From the NCBI GenBank assembly GCA_030065575.1, contig JASJDZ010000005.1, positions 65,114 through 113,843 of the forward strand: 48,730 bases of DNA, in the 5' to 3' direction. The position numbers were made by a program, and so were the translations under genes. The DNA comes from Acidimicrobiia bacterium (lineage in GTDB: Bacteria > Actinomycetota > Acidimicrobiia > Spongiisociales > UBA5794). This document shows, piece after piece, positions 17,983 to 25,011 of the stretch; position 1 is the stretch's first letter, and every line of letters starts with the position of its first letter. Below the pieces are notes generated by a model. That model did no database searches. It saw only the letters and a program-made list of their open reading frames with translations, and had not been told where the DNA came from.

Positions 17983-18032
17983 CCGTTTTGGCGTACGCAG
18001 CGCCAACATTTTGGCGCCAGGTCCGCCAAAAC
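17983..18032. repeat. 50-bp nested palindrome, copy A
   Basis: The outer arms GTTTTGGCG (17985-17993) and CGCCAAAAC (18024-18032) are perfect inverted repeats. Inside them GCGCCAA (18000-18006) pairs with TTGGCGC (18011-18017) around a 4-nt loop. The element is 84 percent identical over 50 bp (8 differences, counted by eye) to 38086-38135. It lies after the M15-SLH stop and before the SpoIID-like gene. It could be a dispersed palindromic repeat or a regulator site. Confidence 0.75.
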
Positions 18033-18147
18033 CATGATGGGATGGGAGAGTCTGCCAAACCGGTCCTCGGCATAAGTCCGGGGATATACGATGATGGTTA
18101 GCCCCGATGGCGCTCAAGGCGCCCATGGGGTCGTCGATACAGGGACA

Positions 18148-20067
18148 ATGTCTGTGAGCTGGAGATCTCGGTGGTGGCGCGTTCTGGCGTCGTTGGCGAT
18201 AGCCGTTGCCCTTGTCGCGCCTGCAAATGCACCCGCAGCTGCCGACGAGGACGCAACCGTCTCGTTTGTCGGCTCGGGCTGGGGGCACGGCGTTGGGCTC
18301 AGCCAGTACGGCGCATACGGGCAGTCCAAGGAGGGGTACACCGTCGACCAGATCATCGGCCATTACTACCAGGGCTCGTCGATCGGCACGATGGGTGAGG
18401 ACGGGTTGGATCCAAAGGAGAACCTCTGGGTGAACCTGGAGAAGGATCGCAGTTCGCTGCTGCTGATCGCCGAGGAGATCGGCTATCTGGACCCTCCACC
18501 TCTGGCAGATGTGACAGTCACTCGTGGTGACGATACGTGGTTGCTCGGAGTCAACGACAAGCTTCAGATCGAGTGGAACTCAGGGGACGGCACGTGCGCT
18601 CTCGAGATCCAGGACTTCGACGGGACAACGATTGAGACTCCGGGGCCGGGACCATGCAATGTCGACATCACCTGGGACGGCTGGGAAGAGAAGCCATCGC
18701 GCAAGATTGGGATCGACGGCTGCTTCAATTGGGACTGGAATGCCGTTCCGCAATCGATCAACCGCCCGTGTGAGTATGCCCGTGGGGAGCTCCATTTGCG
18801 GTCGGGACCCGGCGGTATGGACCTCTCCGTAGAGATCGACATCGATGACTACGTCCTCGGCATCTCCGAGATGCCGTACTACTGGGGACTCGCGGAACGA
18901 GACGGCCTCGAAGCCCTCAAGGCGCAGGCACTCGCCGCTCGCTCCTACGCCAGGGAACTGCAGATCCTGCGCCCGCCGCCGGGGGACAATCTCTGTGGTG
19001 CCTGGTGCGATGTGCGGGACACCACCGTCGATCAGCGCTACGTCGGCTGGGGCCACGTCGGCCTTGGTATCGATGAGTGGATCGAGGCCGTCGATTCCAC
19101 CGCCGGCCAGGTGATCACCCATCCCGACGCGCCAAACGGGAATGTGGTTCGCTCTTATTACTCCTCGTCCAGCGGCGGGGCGACAGAGAGCGTCCACGAG
19201 GTTTGGTCCTCATTCGGCACCCCCATCTCGTACCTGATGAGCGTCGATGATCACTGGGCCAAGCTCCCGGAAGTGAACAACCCTTACGACAGCTGGACGG
19301 TCACCAAGGATGCGGCCTTCGTTGCCGCCAAGGTCGGCCTCGACACGCTCACCGGCGCCATCGTCACCGAGACGCACACCTCGGGAAGCGCCAAGAGAGT
19401 GCTCTTCACCGGTCTCGACAATGGTGTTGCAACCGAGGTCTACAAGACCGGGGTGTGGGTCGATCAGAACATGGGTCTCCGGTCCATCTACTTCGATGTG
19501 CAATATGGCGAGATCGAGCTTCCACCCTTCGATGACATCGAGGGATCCGTGCACTACGACGACATTGTCTACATCGCTGAGCTTGGCATCACCAAAGGCT
19601 GCAACCCGCCGAGCAACACCAACTACTGCCCGAAGGGTACGGTAACGCGCGGCGAAATGGCCGCCTTCCTGGTGCGCACCTTTGGTCTGACTGATGACGG
19701 AAACACTGACTGGTTCACCGATGATGACAGTTCCATTTTCGAGGGGGACATCAACAGGCTTCGCCAGGCAGGGATAACCTCGGGCTGCAACGCCGACGGC
19801 ACGAAGTTCTGCCCCAAAGCCCCGGTCACGCGTGGCGAGATGGCTGCTTTTCTCGTCCGTGGCTTCGGCTACACGAATCCGGGTAGTGGTGATTGGTTCG
19901 ATGACGATGACGATTCGATGTTCGAAGGCGACATCGATCGTCTTCGCCAAGCTGGGGTTACCTTCGGGTGTAACCCTCCAGACAACACGAACTTCTGCCC
20001 CGATGACAGCGTGCGACGTGATCAGATGGCTTCATTCCTCACCAGGGCCCTCATCGGTGACTCATAG
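18148..20067 (+). CDS. SpoIID/LytB-domain protein with three SLH repeats
   Basis: The ATG at 18148 gives 639 residues with a good signal peptide (WRSRWWRVLASLAIAVALVA). An in-frame ATG at 18091 would add 19 residues and cannot be excluded. The SpoIID/LytB region carries GWGHGVGLSQYGAYG (about 45-59), LKAQALAARSYAR (about 256) and SYYSSSSGGATES. SpoIID proteins are lytic transglycosylases acting on denuded glycan strands; the same activity is inferred here. The region around 110-200 is an insertion I do not recognise. SLH repeats occupy about 459-639 with GCNPPSNTNYCP, a short GCNADGTKFCP and GCNPPDNTNFCP. Confidence 0.9.
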   Translation: MSVSWRSRWWRVLASLAIAVALVAPANAPAAADEDATVSFVGSGWGHGVGLSQYGAYGQSKEGYTVDQIIGHYYQGSSIGTMGEDGLDPKENLWVNLEKDRSSLLLIAEEIGYLDPPPLADVTVTRGDDTWLLGVNDKLQIEWNSGDGTCALEIQDFDGTTIETPGPGPCNVDITWDGWEEKPSRKIGIDGCFNWDWNAVPQSINRPCEYARGELHLRSGPGGMDLSVEIDIDDYVLGISEMPYYWGLAERDGLEALKAQALAARSYARELQILRPPPGDNLCGAWCDVRDTTVDQRYVGWGHVGLGIDEWIEAVDSTAGQVITHPDAPNGNVVRSYYSSSSGGATESVHEVWSSFGTPISYLMSVDDHWAKLPEVNNPYDSWTVTKDAAFVAAKVGLDTLTGAIVTETHTSGSAKRVLFTGLDNGVATEVYKTGVWVDQNMGLRSIYFDVQYGEIELPPFDDIEGSVHYDDIVYIAELGITKGCNPPSNTNYCPKGTVTRGEMAAFLVRTFGLTDDGNTDWFTDDDSSIFEGDINRLRQAGITSGCNADGTKFCPKAPVTRGEMAAFLVRGFGYTNPGSGDWFDDDDDSMFEGDIDRLRQAGVTFGCNPPDNTNFCPDDSVRRDQMASFLTRALIGDS

Positions 20068-20103
20068 CGGTGGCGCTCTCTACCCTCCGATTCGGACCCG
20101 TTC

Positions 20104-20109
20104 TACACT
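20104..20109 (+). promoter_or_regulatory. TANNNT box upstream of the sugar dehydrogenase
   Basis: TACACT lies 7 nt before an in-frame TTG at 20117 and 34 nt before the ATG at 20144. It may start a short-leader transcript or a leaderless one beginning at TTG. Confidence 0.4.
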
Positions 20110-20143
20110 CACCTAGTTGATATTCCCTCTTGAGGTTCGAGAA

Positions 20144-21442
20144 ATGCAGAGTGAGCGCGCACGATTCTTCGCCGGGGAGCAGTGGACGGGCGGGGTGATT
20201 GGCCTCGGCTACGTGGGTCTGCCGCTTGCGGTCACCATGGTGCAAAACGGGCTCAAAGCCATTGGGTTCGATCGATCGCCGCGGCGAGTCGAGATGCTGC
20301 TGCAGGGTGTTTCCCCCGTCGAGGATGTCAGCGACGAAGAGCTGCAGGCGGCCCTGGATGCGGGCTTGCGCATCACCGCCGACGAAGCTGAGCTGAGCGG
20401 ATCCGATGCCATCTTCATCTGCGTGCCGAGCCCCCTGGGCCGCCATCGCGAGCCGGATCTCTCCTACATCAAGTCGGCTGCCGCGACCGTCTCGGCCGTG
20501 GTCCGGCCGGGCATGCTGGTATCCCTCGAGTCGACCACTTACCCGGGCACGACTGAGGACATTCTCGTGCCTGCAGTCCAGGCGGCGGGTCTCGAGCTCG
20601 ATGGTGATGTGTTCGTTGCATTCTCGCCGGAGCGCGTTTCCCCCGGCGCGGAGATGAAGACCGGCGACATCCCCAAGGTTGTCGGCGGGGTCTCGCCTGT
20701 CTCTACCGAGGTTGCCGCCGCTGCCTACAGTCGAGTTGTGGCAGCAGTTCATCCGGTGTCTTCGGCCAGATCCGCAGAGATGGCGAAGCTTCTGGAGAAC
20801 ACCTACCGGGCAGTCAACATCGGCCTGATCAACGAGATGGCGCAACTGGCTCACGAGCTCGATATCGATATCTGGGAAGTCATCGACGCTGCGGCAACGA
20901 AGCCATTCGGATTCCAGGCGTTCTATCCCGGCCCCGGCGTTGGCGGCCACTGCATACCGCTCGATCCGCAGTTCCTGGCGTGGCGGGCCAAGGAGGCCAA
21001 CTTTGCGATCCGATTCATCGACCTGGCGGAGCAAGTCAACACCAAGATGCCCGGATACACAGCAGCCCGGGTCGCCGACCTACTCAACCGACACGGTAAG
21101 CCGGTGTTCGGAACCCGGATTCTCGGTGTCGGTATCGCCTACAAGCCCGATGTGGCCGATGATCGGGAGTCGGCATCGATAGAGGTGTTGCGCGAGCTCC
21201 AGCAACGCGGGGCGGAGATTTCGGTATTGGATCCTGTGGTGGGTGCTGAGCGCATTGAGAGCCACGGGTTTGCGGCGGTTCCGCCGGACGGTCCGCTCGA
21301 CGACTATGCCGTCGCCGTGATCCTCACAGATCACAGTGTTCTCGACCTCGCCCGGATCGCCGCTGAAGTACCCACCGTGCTCGACACCAGAGGGGCCTAT
21401 CGGCGCTGCGGTACCGAACCCGGCAACGTCGAAGCGCTGTGA
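20144..21442 (+). CDS. Nucleotide-sugar 6-dehydrogenase (WecC/WbpA-like)
   Basis: This UDP-glucose/GDP-mannose dehydrogenase family enzyme oxidises a nucleotide sugar at C6 to a uronic acid with two NAD. Motifs are GVIGLGYVGLPLAVTM at the N-terminus, ESTTYPGTTED, FSPERVSPG, and the catalytic-Cys motif GPGVGGHCIPLDP with Cys270. The GGHCIPLDP form is typical of UDP-HexNAc dehydrogenases (WecC/WbpA/TuaD-like) rather than of Ugd, so UDP-GlcNAc or UDP-ManNAc is the better guess. The ATG at 20144 gives 432 residues with GAGG 9 nt upstream; TTG 20117 would add nine. The stop overlaps the next gene (GTGA). Confidence 0.88.
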   Translation: MQSERARFFAGEQWTGGVIGLGYVGLPLAVTMVQNGLKAIGFDRSPRRVEMLLQGVSPVEDVSDEELQAALDAGLRITADEAELSGSDAIFICVPSPLGRHREPDLSYIKSAAATVSAVVRPGMLVSLESTTYPGTTEDILVPAVQAAGLELDGDVFVAFSPERVSPGAEMKTGDIPKVVGGVSPVSTEVAAAAYSRVVAAVHPVSSARSAEMAKLLENTYRAVNIGLINEMAQLAHELDIDIWEVIDAAATKPFGFQAFYPGPGVGGHCIPLDPQFLAWRAKEANFAIRFIDLAEQVNTKMPGYTAARVADLLNRHGKPVFGTRILGVGIAYKPDVADDRESASIEVLRELQQRGAEISVLDPVVGAERIESHGFAAVPPDGPLDDYAVAVILTDHSVLDLARIAAEVPTVLDTRGAYRRCGTEPGNVEAL

Positions 21443-22494
21443 AGCCTCGGCTGCTCGTTGCGACCACGGTCCACCCGGCCGAGGATCCACGAATCAGGCG
21501 CAAGCTGATTGGCACCTTGCAGAACGACTGGGATGTTGTCTACGCCGGCGTCGGTGACGGCCCGGTCGACCGATCCGGGCTCGAATGGATGGAGCTCGCC
21601 GGCTCCCGCCCTGTGCGCTGGCTGCGCGCTGCCCGGCTGATTCTCTCCGGCCGTTACGACGTTGCCTCACTACACGATCCGGAGTTGCTTCCTCTCGGGA
21701 TCGTCGCAGCGCTTCTGGGCCGCAAGGTCGTTTTCGACGTTCATGAGAACGTACCCGATCAGATCCGCACCAAGGATTGGCTGTTGCGCCCGCTGCGACG
21801 TCCACTTGCTGCGATCTTCGGGTGGATGTTGCGACTCGCCGAGAAGAGGGTGGCGATCACCCTGGCCGAGGCCGGATACGCCCGACTCTTCCGCCACTCC
21901 CATCCCGTGTTCGCCAACTATCCGATGGGTGAACTTCCTCGCGGTGGTGAGGCTGATCCGGCAGTAGGCGTGGTCTACCTCGGTGACCTGACCGAGGCGC
22001 GAGGCCTTGCTGTCGCTGTCGAGGCTGCAGGCATTGCGCAAGTTGAGAAAGTCACGCTCCTCGGCCGCTGTTCCTCCGATTTCCGCAGCCGCCTCGAGGG
22101 CATTGCTGCCGCCCACGACCTGCAACTCGAATTCCATGGGTTCGTTCCATCGGAACGGGCGCTCGCGTTAGCTGCCCGAGGCGTGGTCGGGCTTTCGCCA
22201 CTTCTCGACCTCCCCAACTACCGCGACTCGCTTCCGACCAAAGTCCTCGAGTATCTGGCCGTCGGCGTCCCGACACTGGCATCTGACCTTCCGGGGACGC
22301 GCACGGTGGTTGGTGGGCGGGCCGGGGTCATGCTGGTCACACCGGGAGACGTTGCCGCCTGGGCGGATGCGATCGCAGCCGCTGTGGCCGATCCAGATCT
22401 ACGGGCGGAGGCAGGCAAGGGGAGTGCTGAGATTCGTGCTGCGTTCGTTTGGCCGGAGCAGGAGGTCAGGGGTTTCTACCGCGACCTGCTGTAG
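21439..22494 (+). CDS. Family 4-like glycosyltransferase
   Basis: A 351-residue GT-B protein. The N-terminal domain has VATTVHPAEDPRIRRK, LHDPELLPLG and KVVFDVHENVPDQI, typical of GT4 enzymes of exopolysaccharide clusters. The donor domain has VVYLGDLTEARGL, LEFHGFVPSERAL and the YRDSLPTKVLEYLAVGVPTL segment carrying the conserved Glu. The GTG start overlaps the dehydrogenase stop, so the two are probably translationally coupled and the transferase may use or follow the uronic acid product. Its last 29 bp overlap the 3' end of the convergent gene at 22466. Confidence 0.87.
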   Translation: MKPRLLVATTVHPAEDPRIRRKLIGTLQNDWDVVYAGVGDGPVDRSGLEWMELAGSRPVRWLRAARLILSGRYDVASLHDPELLPLGIVAALLGRKVVFDVHENVPDQIRTKDWLLRPLRRPLAAIFGWMLRLAEKRVAITLAEAGYARLFRHSHPVFANYPMGELPRGGEADPAVGVVYLGDLTEARGLAVAVEAAGIAQVEKVTLLGRCSSDFRSRLEGIAAAHDLQLEFHGFVPSERALALAARGVVGLSPLLDLPNYRDSLPTKVLEYLAVGVPTLASDLPGTRTVVGGRAGVMLVTPGDVAAWADAIAAAVADPDLRAEAGKGSAEIRAAFVWPEQEVRGFYRDLL

Positions 22495-23464
22495 TGCCCA
22501 CCTGCTCCTGAGCACCCATGAGAAACCCGACTCCCCACGCCACGTGCATGGTTGCTACCGCCGCCGGCATTGCGAGTGCGGCCGCGTCTCGGGTTCTCCA
22601 TAGCTGTGCTGCAGTCCCTGCTCCCAGCAGCACCAGGTAGAGGCATGGGATCGGCAGCGCGAAGAGACGCCACGGTGTGAAGGCAAGAACCAGGGATGCA
22701 AGTAGGCCGATCACAAACAGGGGTGGGATGAGCTGGCGCAGGCGGGTCGACGCCGGGTGCATCCGGATCACCCGCCGCTTCCAGTTGCCGTACTGGAAGT
22801 ACTGCAATCCGAGCCGGCGCAGCGACGAGCGGGGTCGGTAGACCACCTCCAGGCGTGGATCAAACCACACGACCCCGCCGTTGGCGCGTAGCCGGATGTT
22901 CAACTCGTAATCCTGATTGCGGGTGAGCTCCTCATCGAACAAGCCGGCGGCGAACAGCGGCTCCCGCCGGAACACACCCAGGTACACCGTGTCGACCGGG
23001 CCAGCCTTGCCGCCGTAGTGGAACCGGGCATCACCAACCCCGATCCGCGAGGTCATCGCGTATGCAATGGCCCGCTGCATCCAGCCAACCCCAACGGCAT
23101 GTTGCCTTCCACCAACATTGACGGCACCGGTCTCGTTGAGAACAGCTACTGCCGTCCGCACATAGTCCGGGGGAAGTTCGGCGTGGCCGTCACACCGCAC
23201 GATGATGTCGCCGCGTGAGGCATGGATCGCAAGGTTGAGACCATTGGGAGTGCGTCCGGTGGGGCTGTCGACGTAGCGGAACCCCTCGTGCTTGGCAGAC
23301 AGACCTTCGAGAATCTCGCGAGTCCCGTCATCACTCAGCCCGTCCGCTACGACTATCTCTATCCGGCCCGGGTAATCCTGAGCGACTATGGACTCGATGG
23401 TTGCTTCGATCGAGGCAGCCTCATTGCGCACCGGGATGACAACGGATACCAGTTCCTCAGCCAT
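22466..23464 (-). CDS. Membrane-associated family 2 glycosyltransferase
   Basis: A 332-residue GT2 enzyme of the ExoM/succinoglycan-synthase type. The start at 23464 (MAEELVSVVIPVRNEAASIE) places the GT2 fold at residue 5. The acidic motifs are VADGLSDDGT and VRCDGHAEL, and the later motif is DEELTRNQDYELNIRLR. Two or three hydrophobic segments at the C-terminus (about 235-315) should anchor it in the membrane. Its start overlaps the end of the DUF402 gene by 8 bp on the same strand. Its 3' end overlaps the convergent glycosyltransferase by 29 bp. Confidence 0.88.
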   Translation of the reverse strand: MAEELVSVVIPVRNEAASIEATIESIVAQDYPGRIEIVVADGLSDDGTREILEGLSAKHEGFRYVDSPTGRTPNGLNLAIHASRGDIIVRCDGHAELPPDYVRTAVAVLNETGAVNVGGRQHAVGVGWMQRAIAYAMTSRIGVGDARFHYGGKAGPVDTVYLGVFRREPLFAAGLFDEELTRNQDYELNIRLRANGGVVWFDPRLEVVYRPRSSLRRLGLQYFQYGNWKRRVIRMHPASTRLRQLIPPLFVIGLLASLVLAFTPWRLFALPIPCLYLVLLGAGTAAQLWRTRDAAALAMPAAVATMHVAWGVGFLMGAQEQVGTTAGRGRNP

Positions 23465-23975
23465 CTGCGAGCCCCGCCAGAGCAACGGCCTGAGCCATCC
23501 AGGCCCCGGCCACATCCCCAAACGGCTCGTGGCGGGCCTCGACGGCTACCGCCATCTGTGCCGCCGTTGCCCGGGCATTGTCGACCAGGCGTGGCGGATA
23601 GTCGAACTCCTTGCGATGGAGGTCGAACTCATCCTCATCGACCACCTCGACCCGCCCGTCGGGAAGCCTCATTACGTCGAGATCGAGATCGATCATGGTC
23701 ACAGTGGCTCCGTTCCACGCAGGTGGAGTGATGATGTCGACGTACAGGTCGACCTTGCTCCTCCAGCTCCAAATGGCGGTCCACCACTTGCCGTCCGGAA
23801 TCAGCTTCAGGTTGACCGAGCTGGACCGGCGCATCGGCTCGTGGCCACGTTGCATGTCAGACCCCGGAGGTGACCACAGCCATAGGCCATGTTCATCCTC
23901 ACCGAGGCGGCTCATGGCGAACTGCCAGTGACGGCTCCCATCCCACTTCCTGAAGTCGATCCGAACAACATCCAT
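23457..23975 (-). CDS. DUF402 domain protein
   Basis: This 172-residue protein matches the DUF402/FomD-like fold. It has the acidic stretch VDIITPPAWNGATVTMIDLD followed by DVMRLPDGRVEVVDEDEFD, which in the family lines a metal-dependent phosphate-hydrolase site. Known members hydrolyse nucleoside diphosphates or cytidylyl phosphonates; the substrate here is unknown. It is the first gene of a two-gene unit with the GT2 gene at 22466. Confidence 0.82.
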   Translation of the reverse strand: MDVVRIDFRKWDGSRHWQFAMSRLGEDEHGLWLWSPPGSDMQRGHEPMRRSSSVNLKLIPDGKWWTAIWSWRSKVDLYVDIITPPAWNGATVTMIDLDLDVMRLPDGRVEVVDEDEFDLHRKEFDYPPRLVDNARATAAQMAVAVEARHEPFGDVAGAWMAQAVALAGLADG

Positions 23976-23984
23976 GAAGGACCG

Positions 23985-23990
23985 ACTCTA
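23985..23990 (-). promoter_or_regulatory. TANNNT box before ATG 23975 (minus)
   Basis: On the minus strand TAGAGT lies 9 nt before the start codon at 23975, consistent with a leaderless or near-leaderless transcript. Confidence 0.4.
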
Positions 23991-23997
23991 GGGGGAT

Positions 23998-25011
23998 CTA
24001 CTCCACCGTCCAGGTTCCGTGCTGCTGCACGAGATCAGTGATCGACGTCGCCTTGTTGCGCTCCTGAGCAGCCTCGATCTGGCTGACCATCAGATCCCCG
24101 TATGTATCCCGTTGGATCCTGCGGAAGATCCCGAGCGGAGTTGGCCCGTGCGGCCCGTGGGACAGACGGCTCAAGGCAAACGCCACACCGGGATTGGGGC
24201 GAGATGAATCGTGGATCTGGATCGCATCGATTCCGACGTCCTCGACACGAACAATCTTCGCTCCGTCGACACCGACTACAACGCCCATCTCGTTGTCGGG
24301 GCCGAAGATGATCGGCTTGCCGTCCTCGAGGAAGATCCGGTTCTCGTCGCGTTCGGAGCGACCGGTGAGCAACTGGAACGCCTTGTCATTGAAGACGTTG
24401 CAGTTCTGGTAGATCTCGATGAACGCCGTGCCGTGGTGCTCGTAGGCAGCCTGCAACATCTCTGCGGTGTGGTTGCGGTCCATATCGATGGTCCGAGCCA
24501 CGAATGTCGCTTCGGCCCCGAGCGCCAGGCTGACCGGGTTGAACGGATAGTCGAGCGAGCCCATCGGGCTGGTCTTGGTGCGCTTTCCCGGTTCGCTAGT
24601 TGGGGAGTATTGACCCTTGGTCAGACCGTAGATCTGATTGTTGAACAGCAGAATCTTGAGGTTCACGTTGCGCCGCAAGGCGTGGATCAGATGGTTGCCG
24701 CCGATGGACAGCCCATCCCCGTCGCCGGTGATCACCCAGACGGTGAGCTCGGGGTTGGCGAGTGCAACACCGGTGGCGATCGCCGGGGCCCGGCCGTGGA
24801 TGGAGTGCATGCCGTACGTGTTCATGTAATACGGAAAACGAGATGAGCAACCGATCCCCGAGATGAAGACGTGCTTCTCGCGCTCCATCTCCAGAGTTGC
24901 CAGGAAGTTCTGCACCGAGGCCAGGATGGTGTAGTCACCGCAACCCGGGCACCACTTGACCTCTTGACCGGACTGGAAGTCTGCTCGTGTGTAGCGAGTT
25001 TCGACGGTCAT
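23998..25011 (-). CDS. korB: 2-oxoacid:ferredoxin oxidoreductase, beta subunit
   Basis: The thiamine-pyrophosphate subunit of a KorAB-type enzyme that converts 2-oxoglutarate (or a related 2-oxoacid) and CoA to the acyl-CoA with reduced ferredoxin. Motifs in the 337 residues are WCPGCGDYTIL near the N-terminus, HGRAPAIATGVALANP, the TPP-binding GDGDGLSIGGNH with NNQIYGLTKGQ, and TFIEIYQNCNVFND-like residues. The ATG at 25011 overlaps the korA stop as ATGA, so the subunits are coupled. Substrate assignment to 2-oxoglutarate is by family resemblance; pyruvate cannot be excluded. Confidence 0.93.
   Translation of the reverse strand: MTVETRYTRADFQSGQEVKWCPGCGDYTILASVQNFLATLEMEREKHVFISGIGCSSRFPYYMNTYGMHSIHGRAPAIATGVALANPELTVWVITGDGDGLSIGGNHLIHALRRNVNLKILLFNNQIYGLTKGQYSPTSEPGKRTKTSPMGSLDYPFNPVSLALGAEATFVARTIDMDRNHTAEMLQAAYEHHGTAFIEIYQNCNVFNDKAFQLLTGRSERDENRIFLEDGKPIIFGPDNEMGVVVGVDGAKIVRVEDVGIDAIQIHDSSRPNPGVAFALSRLSHGPHGPTPLGIFRRIQRDTYGDLMVSQIEAAQERNKATSITDLVQQHGTWTVE

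Noticed and set aside
16608..18035. A 475-codon open frame on the minus strand opposite the M15-SLH gene
   Set aside because: It is a mirror of the GC-rich, repeat-containing plus-strand gene, has no start-site support, and its sequence shows the reverse of the SLH repeats rather than any protein family.
14200..20040. Tandem DNA repeat or CRISPR-like array from the recurring GGCTGCAACCC segments
   Set aside because: The spacing and codon-level variation follow the SLH protein repeats in four coding sequences; there are no constant direct repeats with unique spacers.
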